Shown here one piece after another: positions 34,655-43,011 of a stretch of 64,000 nucleotides of DNA. The notes beneath the pieces are model-generated. The model worked only from the letters and a program-made list of their open reading frames with translations. It did not search any database and was not told the DNA's origin. This stretch comes from Pseudoblastomonas marina (GTDB lineage: Bacteria; Pseudomonadota; Alphaproteobacteria; Sphingomonadales; Sphingomonadaceae). Made by a program: the position numbers and the translations under genes. Position 1 is the first letter of the stretch; each line of letters begins with the position of its first letter. The stretch is from positions 930,001 to 994,000 of the forward strand of contig NZ_BMID01000001.1 of assembly GCF_014641655.1 (NCBI RefSeq), read 5' to 3'.

Positions 34655-35503
34655 CTAGGCTGCCTCGGGCAGAGCCTCGCCTTCGTCGAGAAATGCCCTG
34701 ATTTCGGCGACCGCTTCCTCGCTGTGGGTCAGCAGGAAGAGGTGGCCGCCATCCTCGAATTCGACGAGTTTGGCATTCGGGATCAACCCCGCGAGGATCT
34801 TGCCGTTGGCAGGCACGACGATGCGATCGTCGCCGCCCATCATCACCAGCGTGTCCTTCTTCAGGAACGGCAGCGCGGGGGCGCTGGTCCAGCCGAGCAT
34901 GGCAATCAGCTGGTAGAGGTAACCGCGCGGGGAAGGGGGCTTGATCCGCCCGATGTGATCGCGCCTCGCGGTCGCCTTCGTGTCGCGCGTCATGCCGCCA
35001 TAGAGCGTGGCGAAATGCTCGTTCATGTAGTTCGGATCGACGTAGCGGCGCGGGTCGACCATCTTCGACAGCGCCGACCACTTGCCGGGCACCATCAGCA
35101 TGCCCGGGGTGGTCGCGGCAAGCACCAGCTTGCGCGTACGACCGCCGTGCTGGAGCGCGAAATGCTGCGCCATCGCGCCGCCCCAGGACACACCCATCAC
35201 ATCGACTTCCTCGTTGCCGAGCGAGTCGAGCAGCTGTGCCGCCGTCCAGCACATGGTGAAGGGATTGTAGGGCAGCACCGGCTCGGGCGATTCTCCCACC
35301 CCCGGCATGTCGAAAATGATGAAACCTCGCTCCGGCATGGCCTCGGCCAGCGGCGCGACCGCCTCGATATTGGCACCGATACCATTGAAGAACAGGATCG
35401 GCGGGTGGTCCGACGGTTCGTCGAGCCGCCAGTGCGCAACGCGCAACGTGCGACCGCCGACCTCTTCGAGCGACACGGTAGCGGAATTCATCGGATCGCC
35501 CAT
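34655..35503 (-). CDS. phaZ: PHA depolymerase (PhaZ, medium-chain-length type)
   Basis: This alpha/beta hydrolase (282 residues from the chosen ATG) matches Pseudomonas PhaZ in FFNGIGANIEAVAPL, FDMPGVGESPEPVLPY, the nucleophile elbow GVSWGGAMAQHFA, KLVLAATTPGMLMVPGK, PRRYVDP, LGWTS and the catalytic His in DGGHLFLLTHS. It degrades intracellular polyhydroxyalkanoate. I take the ATG at 35503, with AAAAGG upstream; an in-frame ATG at 35545 overlaps phaC and one at 35491 is also possible. It is downstream of phaC in the same transcript. Confidence 0.93.
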   Translation of the reverse strand: MGDPMNSATVSLEEVGGRTLRVAHWRLDEPSDHPPILFFNGIGANIEAVAPLAEAMPERGFIIFDMPGVGESPEPVLPYNPFTMCWTAAQLLDSLGNEEVDVMGVSWGGAMAQHFALQHGGRTRKLVLAATTPGMLMVPGKWSALSKMVDPRRYVDPNYMNEHFATLYGGMTRDTKATARRDHIGRIKPPSPRGYLYQLIAMLGWTSAPALPFLKKDTLVMMGGDDRIVVPANGKILAGLIPNAKLVEFEDGGHLFLLTHSEEAVAEIRAFLDEGEALPEAA

Positions 35504-35538
35504 GCAATCGGCCTTTTCATTGTGCGCCGCAACGTGTG

Positions 35539-37224
35539 TCAGCATGCCTCGCGCACGTAAAGCCCCGGGGCCGGATCGCTCGCCGGGTATTCCTTGCTTC
35601 CGACCTCCTTCGGTGCGTCGACAAGATCACCCGATCGCGCCTGCAGCCACTCCATCCAGAACGGCCACCAGCTACCCGCGACTTCTTCTGCGCCCTCGAT
35701 CCACTTCTCGGCCGTGGCGGGGAGCTTGCCCTTCTTTTTCTGGACGAAATACTTTGCCTTGGGATTTGTCGGCGGGTTGAGGATCGCCTGCATGTGACCC
35801 GACTGGCTGAGTACGTAGGTCACGTCCTTCGATCCGAACAGTTGCGTCGAGCGATAGGTCGCACGCCACGGGGTAATGTGGTCGGTCACCCCGCCGAGAA
35901 TGAAAAGGTCGCTCTTCACCTTCGAAAGGTCGACCTTGTGGTCGAGCATGGCGACCTCGCCCTTCTTCGTGAAGGCAAGCGTTTCATAGATGGTGAGGAA
36001 ATCGCCCATCAGGCTGGCCGATAGATTGGTCGCATCGGCATTCCAGTAGAGCACGTCGAAGGCTGGCGGGTCTTCGCCCAGCAGGTAGTTGTTGACGACG
36101 TAGTTCCAGATCAGGTCGTTGGGTCGCAGCCATGCGAAGCCGCGCGCAAGATCGTCGCCCTTGATCACGCCCGCCTTGTCCGCGCGGCGGCGGGCGAGGG
36201 CGAGCCCGTTCTCGCTGATAAGCGACCCGGCCTCGATATCGTTCTGCTTGGGATGCAGCACGCAGACCATCAGCGTCAGCGCGCCGAGCAAATTGTCCCC
36301 ATCGGCCGCCATCTTGCTCGCGAGCATCGCAGCAGTCTGTCCGCCCGAGCAGCCGGCCGAGACGTTGACCTTGTCCGACCCGGTGATTGCCGCGGTCACT
36401 TCCATCGCCTCGCGGCACGAGCGGACGTAATCGGCCATGTCCCAGCTGCCCTGTTCGGGGCTCGGGTTCTTCCAGCTGATGACGAAGGTCTGGATGCCGT
36501 TGTCGACGAGGTATTTCACCACCGACTTCTCGGGCGAGAGGTCGTTGATATACATCTTGTTGATCTGCGGCGGAATCGTGAGCGCCGGCACTTCGTGGAC
36601 CTTGTCGGTGCTCGGCGCGTAGTGGACCAGTTCGAACATCTCGGTCCGGTGGACGACCGCGCCGGGGCTGGTCGCGATGTTCCGGCCCAGTTCGAACGGG
36701 CGTTTGTCGACCTGGCTGACCATGCCCTTGTTCTCGGTCATGTCGGTGTAGGCGTTCTTCAAGCCCTTGATCAGGCTGAGCCCGCCGCTGTCGATCGCGC
36801 GCTTCTGCGCGGTCGGGTTGCCCGCCAGCGTGTTGGTCGGTGCGATCGAATCGATGATGATGTTGGAGATGAACCGCGCCCGGTCGCGTTCGAGTTCGTC
36901 GAGCTCGAGCTCGTCGAGCCACTCGGCCATCCCCTTCTGCACGGCAAGGTAATATTGCGCCCCGGCGCGCATGAACGGGTTGTACTGCCACGCCGGGTCC
37001 ATGAACCGCCGGTCCTTGGGGTGCGGGGCGAGTTCGGACTGGCCGGTCATGATCTTGACCATTTCCGAACCCATCGCCTGGCTGTGACGCATCAGCCGCG
37101 CAGGATCGGACGCCGTTTCGCGCAGCAATACCGCGACCGCGCCGAAGATATCCTCGCGCGTCAGGCCGATCAGCGGGCCGAGCGCCGAAGTGTGCTGTGC
37201 GGCTTCGTCTTCTAGGTCAGGCAT
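35539..37224 (-). CDS. phaC: Class II-like poly(3-hydroxyalkanoate) synthase
   Basis: This 561-residue synthase polymerises hydroxyacyl-CoA. The lipase-like box GCSGGQ contains nucleophile C292; D448 in VTDHITPW and H477 in SGHMQAILNPP complete the triad. Blocks such as LGPLIGL, DRRFMDPAWQYNP, APTNTLAGNP, PPQINKMYINDLSPEKS and FAWLRPNDLIWNY resemble Pseudomonas class II enzymes, which prefer C6-C14 monomers. The start is the ATG at 37224, overlapping the ferredoxin-reductase stop (TGATG). Substrate preference is inferred. Confidence 0.95.
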   Translation of the reverse strand: MPDLEDEAAQHTSALGPLIGLTREDIFGAVAVLLRETASDPARLMRHSQAMGSEMVKIMTGQSELAPHPKDRRFMDPAWQYNPFMRAGAQYYLAVQKGMAEWLDELELDELERDRARFISNIIIDSIAPTNTLAGNPTAQKRAIDSGGLSLIKGLKNAYTDMTENKGMVSQVDKRPFELGRNIATSPGAVVHRTEMFELVHYAPSTDKVHEVPALTIPPQINKMYINDLSPEKSVVKYLVDNGIQTFVISWKNPSPEQGSWDMADYVRSCREAMEVTAAITGSDKVNVSAGCSGGQTAAMLASKMAADGDNLLGALTLMVCVLHPKQNDIEAGSLISENGLALARRRADKAGVIKGDDLARGFAWLRPNDLIWNYVVNNYLLGEDPPAFDVLYWNADATNLSASLMGDFLTIYETLAFTKKGEVAMLDHKVDLSKVKSDLFILGGVTDHITPWRATYRSTQLFGSKDVTYVLSQSGHMQAILNPPTNPKAKYFVQKKKGKLPATAEKWIEGAEEVAGSWWPFWMEWLQARSGDLVDAPKEVGSKEYPASDPAPGLYVREAC

Positions 37225-38549
37225 CAATCCGCTCCCCTCGCGGCAATCATGGCGTCGATATCGACGAATTTCTCGCGCGGGCTGCCCTCGCGGGCAGCGG
37301 CATTCTCGGCATCTTCGATCCTTTTCCAGTCCTGGAAGGTGACGACGTCGAGCCCGCGTTCGGCGGCGAGTGCGTCGAACCCCTCGCGCCCCTTCTTGCC
37401 GCCCTTGCCCAGCGCGCCGCTGGCGATGTCGTCCTCGATCAGGTCGACGATACCGAAGCCATCGGGCTTGTTGGTTCCGATCGTGCCCGAGGGGCCGCGC
37501 TTGGCCCAGCCGACCGCATAGAGGCCGGGCAGGATCCGGCCCTCGTCATTGGCGAAGCGACCGGCGCGCTCGTCGAACGGCACGCCCTCGATCGGGGCGG
37601 TTCGGTATCCGATCGCGGTGAGCACGATCCCGCAGGGGATGGTATAGGTTTCGCCGGTACCGACGGCGCGGCCGGCCTCGACCTTGGTGCGCTCGACCTC
37701 GATGCCGGAAACCCTGCCCTCTTCGCCGATGATGGCTTTCGGGCTGGCGAAGAAATCGAATTCGATCTCGATCGTCTTGTCGGCGCGCTCGCTCTCCGGA
37801 ATGGCGGCGAAACTGCGGACATGCGCGACCGACTTGCGCAGTCCCGGTTCGAGCAGCGCGTCCTCTTCCCCGTCGGGCAGGTCGTCGGCATCGACCCGCG
37901 GCGTGGCGCGTTCAAGGAGCATGAGCTCGCCCAGTTCCTTGGGCGTCATCATGATCTGGTGCGGCCCGCGCCGACCGAGGATGACGATGCGGCGGATCGC
38001 GGAGCTCTCGAGCGCGTCGAGCGCGTGCAGCACGATGTCGCTGCCCTCGAATTCGGCGGTCGTCTTGGCGAGGATTCGCGCGATGTCGAGCGCGACATTG
38101 CCCATCCCGATGACCACCGCCGTCTCGCTCGAGAGGTCGGGGTCGAGCCCGGCGAACTGTGGATGGCCGTTGTACCAGCCGACGAATTGCGCGCTCCCGT
38201 GAACCCCGGCGAGATCGGCACCCTCGATCGAGAGCGTCCGGTCGTGCGGCGCGCCTGTCGCCAGCACGACCGCGTCGTAAAGCGATTGCAATTCGGCGAT
38301 CGAGACATCGCTGCCGATCGTGACGTTGCCTACGAACCGGACATGGTCGGTAAACGCGGTCTTTTCATAGCGTCGCGAGACGGCCTTGATCGATTGATGA
38401 TCGGGCGCGACCCCCGTCCGGATCAATCCGTAGGGCACCGGCAGGCTGTCGAACACATCGACCCGCACATCGCCGCCCCATTTCTTCTGCGCCGCCTCGG
38501 CCGTGTAATATCCCGCCGGGCCGGAGCCGATAACCGCGATATGCCGCAT
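37224..38549 (-). CDS. Ferredoxin-NADP reductase, adrenodoxin-reductase type (FprA-like)
   Basis: This 441-residue flavoprotein begins HIAVIGSGPAGYYTAEA (FAD), followed by PVPYGLIRTGVAPDH, the NADP motif VIGMGNVALDIARIL, VILGRRGPHQ and the C-terminal GWAKRGPSGTIGTNK, all diagnostic of adrenodoxin/FprA reductases. It moves electrons between NADPH and ferredoxin-type partners. I start at the ATG at 38549, because the FAD motif follows at once. It is translationally coupled to phaC; no ferredoxin gene is adjacent. Confidence 0.93.
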   Translation of the reverse strand: MRHIAVIGSGPAGYYTAEAAQKKWGGDVRVDVFDSLPVPYGLIRTGVAPDHQSIKAVSRRYEKTAFTDHVRFVGNVTIGSDVSIAELQSLYDAVVLATGAPHDRTLSIEGADLAGVHGSAQFVGWYNGHPQFAGLDPDLSSETAVVIGMGNVALDIARILAKTTAEFEGSDIVLHALDALESSAIRRIVILGRRGPHQIMMTPKELGELMLLERATPRVDADDLPDGEEDALLEPGLRKSVAHVRSFAAIPESERADKTIEIEFDFFASPKAIIGEEGRVSGIEVERTKVEAGRAVGTGETYTIPCGIVLTAIGYRTAPIEGVPFDERAGRFANDEGRILPGLYAVGWAKRGPSGTIGTNKPDGFGIVDLIEDDIASGALGKGGKKGREGFDALAAERGLDVVTFQDWKRIEDAENAAAREGSPREKFVDIDAMIAARGAD

Positions 38550-38761
38550 CGCCTCTCCTGTCTCTCCCGGTTTCTTAAGACCTCGACCGGGCTTGCGATC
38601 GAGGATGCCCGCCTCCGAACCCATTGGCAAGCAGGCGGCGCAGTTGGGCGAACCTAAAGCCGGAATTAACCATTATGTCATACCACCCCCTAAGCTCTCG
38701 CGCGCTACGCGTGTGCGGGGGAGTTGCGCACGGGGTCGATGCGCCGCGGAAGGGAGTCGTC

Positions 38762-40984
38762 TTGCTCGAAATATTGCGCAGGAATTCCGGCGGCGACTGG
38801 GGAAAGTATTCAGCTCTCCTCGACCCGCTGAGCCGCGAGGAAATCGCGCAAAGCGTCCTGCTGATGCGCGAGTACGAATCCAGCGGGCACGGCTGGTTCT
38901 GGTCGACCGACAGCCATGGCCGCATCACCTATATTTCGCCGCGTCTCGTCGCCCAGATAGGGTTCGAGGAAGGGCAGCTGATCGGGCGCACCCTCGGCCG
39001 GGTGTTCGTCGAGGATCGCGAGATCGAACGCGCCGAGGACGATGACGGCCGCGCCCGGGGGCTCAAGATCTACCTTGCAGGCCGCAAAGCGTTCTCGAAC
39101 ATCGTGATCCACACGCAATGCGGGAAGTTCGACCAGCGCTGGGCATTGAGCGGGCATCCCCAACGCGACAACGATGGTCGGTTTGCCGGTTATCGCGGGC
39201 ACGCGGTCGACGTGACCGAGCAATATCGTTCGGAATCCGAAGCTTCGCGTCTCGCCATGTTCGATTCGCTGACCGGACTTTCCAACCGCCATCGCCTGAC
39301 CAGCCAGCTCGATCGCGAAATGAAGGTTTGTGTCGCGGCCAAACGATCTTGCGCGGTGATGATGCTCGATCTCGACCGGTTCAAGGCGGTCAACGATACG
39401 CTCGGCCACCAGGCCGGCGACGAACTGCTCAAACAGGTCGCGCAGCGATTGCGCAATCTGATAAAGGACGAGTTCGAGCTCGGCCGGCTCGGGGGTGACG
39501 AGTTCCAGATCATCCTGCCCGATATCGACGATCGCGGTCGCCTCGCCGATCTCGGGCATTCGATTGTCACCCACCTCTCGCAACCCTATTCGGTCGACGG
39601 CAATCGCTGCGTCATCGGCGCATCGGTGGGCATCGCGGTGGCGCCCTATGACGGCATAACCAGTGAGGAACTGGTGCGCGGTGCCGACCTCGCGCTCTAC
39701 GCCGCCAAGGGCAGCGGGCGCGGGCAATTCCGCTTCTATTCGTCCGAGCTCCACGACAAGGCTCGCGAACGCAACGATATCGAGGAAGCGCTGCGCGATG
39801 CGCTCCAGAACGAGGAATTGTCGCTGCATTACCAGCCCTTCGTCCACCAGGAGAACGGCAAGGTGGCGGGCTACGAGGCGCTGATGCGGTGGCAGCATCC
39901 GAAGATGGGCTGGATCGAGCCGTCGAAGTTTATCCCGATCGCCGAAGAGACCAATCTGATCACCTCGCTGGGAGAGTGGGCGATCCGCCAGGCCTGCAGG
40001 GACGCGGCGAAGTGGCCGAACGACGTTTCGGTCGCGATCAATGTGTCGGCGGCACAGTTTCAGCAGGAGGGACTCGCCGCGATCATTGGCGGCGCGCTCG
40101 CCGCCTCCGCGATCGATCCGGCAAGACTCGAGATGGAAATCACCGAAAGCGTCTTCATCAGCGACATGGAGCGTACCGACAAGCTGTTCCGTGACCTGAA
40201 AAAGCTCGGGGTGCGGCTGTCGCTCGATGATTTCGGGACCGGCTTCTCCTCGCTCAGCTATCTCGGTCGCGCTCCTTTCGACAAGGTCAAGATCGACCGC
40301 AGTTTCGTGGTCGGCTCGACCGAAGAGGGGTCGCGCAATCCAGCGATCATTTCCGCGATCGTGAGCGTCGCTGGAGCGCTTGGCATGCGCACCACGGTCG
40401 AAGGCGTCGAGGCGCTCGACGAGCTGGCGTTGGTGCGCGAGAAGGGCGTCGACTACATCCAGGGCTATCTCTTCTCCAAGCCGCTGACGCAGGACAAGAT
40501 CCTCGAAAAGCAGGGATCTGGGGAATGGGTGCTCGAGGCCAAGGGGCCCTCGCGCAATCGCGCCCAGCGCTTGAGCGTGCTCCGCAAGATCGGCGTGATC
40601 CACGGCGATTACCGCTATGAGGTGCGCATGAGGAACCTCTCGCGAACCGGGGCAATGATCGAGGGGGTCTCCGACGTTCCGGTGGGCACGGAGCTGGTTC
40701 TAGACCTCGGCGAAGGCCAGCTCGCCGTGGCGACCGTGCGCCGATCGGAGGGGGACGTGCAGGGGGTCGAGTTCGAGACCGGCCTCGTCAATGACGGCGC
40801 CGACGGGTTGTGCACCCGCTTCCGGATCAGCCCCTATGCGCTCGCTGCCGCGGGCATGCCGCTCCAGGCGCTCCCGCCCGGTGCCTATCCGCTCGCCGAA
40901 AACGTCCCGGCGACGACCGAGTCCCGCCCGAGCTTCGAAACCCGCACCTTTGCCGACACGGCGACGAGGCGCGGGTCCGACTGA
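38762..40984 (+). CDS. PAS-GGDEF-EAL-PilZ cyclic-di-GMP protein
   Basis: This protein of 740 residues has a PAS domain (~45-160), a GGDEF domain (~165-325; intact LGGDEF), an EAL domain (~335-585; YEALMRW, MEITESVF, LDDFGTGFSS, KIDRSFV) and a C-terminal PilZ domain (~600-690; RNLSRTGAMIEG). It could make, break and bind cyclic-di-GMP. The usual I-site RxxD before GGDEF reads KDEF. I use the TTG at 38762, 5 nt after GGAAGGGAG; an ATG at 38675 would add 29 unconserved-looking residues. It is divergent from the fpr-phaC-phaZ operon. Confidence 0.93.
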   Translation: MLEILRRNSGGDWGKYSALLDPLSREEIAQSVLLMREYESSGHGWFWSTDSHGRITYISPRLVAQIGFEEGQLIGRTLGRVFVEDREIERAEDDDGRARGLKIYLAGRKAFSNIVIHTQCGKFDQRWALSGHPQRDNDGRFAGYRGHAVDVTEQYRSESEASRLAMFDSLTGLSNRHRLTSQLDREMKVCVAAKRSCAVMMLDLDRFKAVNDTLGHQAGDELLKQVAQRLRNLIKDEFELGRLGGDEFQIILPDIDDRGRLADLGHSIVTHLSQPYSVDGNRCVIGASVGIAVAPYDGITSEELVRGADLALYAAKGSGRGQFRFYSSELHDKARERNDIEEALRDALQNEELSLHYQPFVHQENGKVAGYEALMRWQHPKMGWIEPSKFIPIAEETNLITSLGEWAIRQACRDAAKWPNDVSVAINVSAAQFQQEGLAAIIGGALAASAIDPARLEMEITESVFISDMERTDKLFRDLKKLGVRLSLDDFGTGFSSLSYLGRAPFDKVKIDRSFVVGSTEEGSRNPAIISAIVSVAGALGMRTTVEGVEALDELALVREKGVDYIQGYLFSKPLTQDKILEKQGSGEWVLEAKGPSRNRAQRLSVLRKIGVIHGDYRYEVRMRNLSRTGAMIEGVSDVPVGTELVLDLGEGQLAVATVRRSEGDVQGVEFETGLVNDGADGLCTRFRISPYALAAAGMPLQALPPGAYPLAENVPATTESRPSFETRTFADTATRRGSD

Positions 40985-41093
40985 TCGACGCTCGGTGCGC
41001 GCCGGTGCCGCGAGCGCTGGCCTTGCCGCAACTCCCCCGCTAAAGGGCGCAGCACACGCGCACCCCCGCGCATCTGCCCATTAGAAGCGTTCA

Positions 41094-42929
41094 ATGACCG
41101 ACCTTTCCAAGATCCGCAATTTCAGCATCATCGCGCATATCGACCATGGCAAGTCCACGCTGGCGGACCGGCTGATCCAGGCGTGCGGCGGGCTGACCGA
41201 GCGCGAGATGTCCGAGCAAGTGCTTGATAACATGGACATCGAGAAGGAGCGCGGGATCACCATCAAGGCCCAGACCGTGCGCCTTTCCTACACCGCGAAG
41301 GACGGCGAGACCTACGAGCTCAACCTGATGGACACGCCCGGCCATGTCGACTTCGCCTACGAGGTCTCGCGCTCCCTCGCCGCCTGCGAAGGCGCGCTGC
41401 TGGTGGTCGACGCGGCCCAAGGCGTGGAAGCCCAGACCCTCGCCAACGTCTACCAGTCGATCGAGCACGACCACGAGATCGTCCCTGTCATCAACAAGAT
41501 CGACCTCCCCGCCGCCGAGCCCGAGCGCGTCGCCGAGGAGATCGAGGAAATCGTCGGCATCCAGGCGACCGGGCCTTGGGCTGAGGGCGGCGCCGTCCTC
41601 GCCAGCGCGAAATCCGGCCTCGGCGTCGAGGACGTGCTCGAGGCGCTGGTCGCGCGCATCCCCCCGCCGCAAGGCGATCGCGACGCGCCGCTCAAGGCCA
41701 GCCTCGTCGACAGCTGGTACGATCCCTATCTCGGCGTGGTCATCCTCGTCCGCGTGATCGACGGCGTCCTCAAGAAGGGCCTCAACGTCCGCTTCATGCA
41801 GGGCGGCACCCAGCACCTCGTCGACCGCGTCGGCTGCTTCCGGCCCAAGCGCACCGACCTCGCGGAGATCGGCCCCGGCGAGATCGGCTTCATCACCGCG
41901 CAGATCAAGGAGGTCGACCAGGCCCGCGTCGGCGACACGATCACCACGGTCAAGGGCGGGGCGGACAAGCCGCTGCCCGGCTATCGCGAGCCGCAGCCGG
42001 TGGTGTTCTGCGGGCTGTTCCCGGTCGACGCCGCCGATTTCGAGAAGCTGCGCGAAAGCATCGGCAAGCTGCGCCTCAACGATGCGAGCTTCACCTACGA
42101 GATGGAGAGCAGCGCGGCACTCGGCTTCGGCTTCCGCGCCGGCTTCCTCGGCCTGCTGCACCTCGAGATCATCCAGGAGCGGCTCTCCCGCGAATACGAT
42201 CTCGACCTCATCACGACCGCGCCCAGCGTCGTCTACCGCGTCCACCTCGGCAAGACGAAGAACGAGGACGCGAAGGTGATCGACATCCACAACCCCGCCG
42301 ACTGGCCCGACGTCAACCGCATCGACGCGATCGAGGAACCGTGGATCAAGGCGACGATCTACACGCCGGACGAATATCTCGGCCCGATCCTCAAGCTGTG
42401 CCAGGACCGCCGCGGCGTCCAGACCAACCTCACCTATGTCGGCGGCCGCGCGCAGGTGACCTACGAGCTCCCATTGAACGAGGTGGTGTTCGACTTCTAC
42501 GATAGGTTGAAGTCCATATCGCGCGGCTATGCCAGCTTCGATTACGAGCAGATCGGCCTGCGCGAAGGCGACCTCGTGAAGATGAACATCCTCGTCAATG
42601 CCGAGCCGGTCGACGCGCTCTCGCTGATCGTCCACCGCACCGTGGCGGAAGAACGCGGCCGCGGCATGTGCGAGCGCCTCAAGGACCTCATCCCCCGCCA
42701 CCTCTTCAAGATCCCGATCCAGGCCGCCATCGGCGGCAAGATCATCGCCCGAGAGACGATCGCCGCCCTGCGCAAGGACGTCACCGCCAAGTGCTACGGC
42801 GGCGACATCACGCGCAAGAAGAAGCTGCTGGAGAAGCAGAAGAAGGGCAAGGCGCGGATGCGGGAGTACGGGAACGTGTCGATTCCTCAGGAAGCCTTTA
42901 TTGCAGCGCTCCGAATGGGCGAGGAATAA
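41094..42929 (+). CDS. lepA: Elongation factor 4 (LepA)
   Basis: This 611-residue GTPase assists ribosome back-translocation/assembly. It has the G1 loop [10 protein letters not shown] (residues ~14-23), [22 protein letters not shown], followed by EF-G-like domains and the LepA-specific C-terminal region ([23 protein letters not shown]). Start ATG 41094. It stands alone, and the accessory cassette begins about 80 bp past its stop. Confidence 0.97.
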   Translation: MTDLSKIRNFSIIAHIDHGKSTLADRLIQACGGLTEREMSEQVLDNMDIEKERGITIKAQTVRLSYTAKDGETYELNLMDTPGHVDFAYEVSRSLAACEGALLVVDAAQGVEAQTLANVYQSIEHDHEIVPVINKIDLPAAEPERVAEEIEEIVGIQATGPWAEGGAVLASAKSGLGVEDVLEALVARIPPPQGDRDAPLKASLVDSWYDPYLGVVILVRVIDGVLKKGLNVRFMQGGTQHLVDRVGCFRPKRTDLAEIGPGEIGFITAQIKEVDQARVGDTITTVKGGADKPLPGYREPQPVVFCGLFPVDAADFEKLRESIGKLRLNDASFTYEMESSAALGFGFRAGFLGLLHLEIIQERLSREYDLDLITTAPSVVYRVHLGKTKNEDAKVIDIHNPADWPDVNRIDAIEEPWIKATIYTPDEYLGPILKLCQDRRGVQTNLTYVGGRAQVTYELPLNEVVFDFYDRLKSISRGYASFDYEQIGLREGDLVKMNILVNAEPVDALSLIVHRTVAEERGRGMCERLKDLIPRHLFKIPIQAAIGGKIIARETIAALRKDVTAKCYGGDITRKKKLLEKQKKGKARMREYGNVSIPQEAFIAALRMGEE

Positions 42930-42970
42930 CTCTCATTCTGAGGATGCGGGAGCGCCCGTAAGGCGGCCTG

Positions 42971-42988
42971 CCCCGGCGGAGGCCGGGG
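42971..42988. repeat. Small REP-like palindrome after lepA
   Basis: CCCCGGC (42971-42977) and GCCGGGG (42982-42988) form a perfect 7-bp inverted repeat with a GGAG loop, in the gap between lepA and the GHKL gene. There is no T-tract, so I do not call it a terminator, although the stem is very stable. Palindromes of this sort are common interspersed units in Sphingomonadales. Confidence 0.55.
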
Positions 42989-43011
42989 AGGAGCGATATC
43001 CGGTCGGTTTA

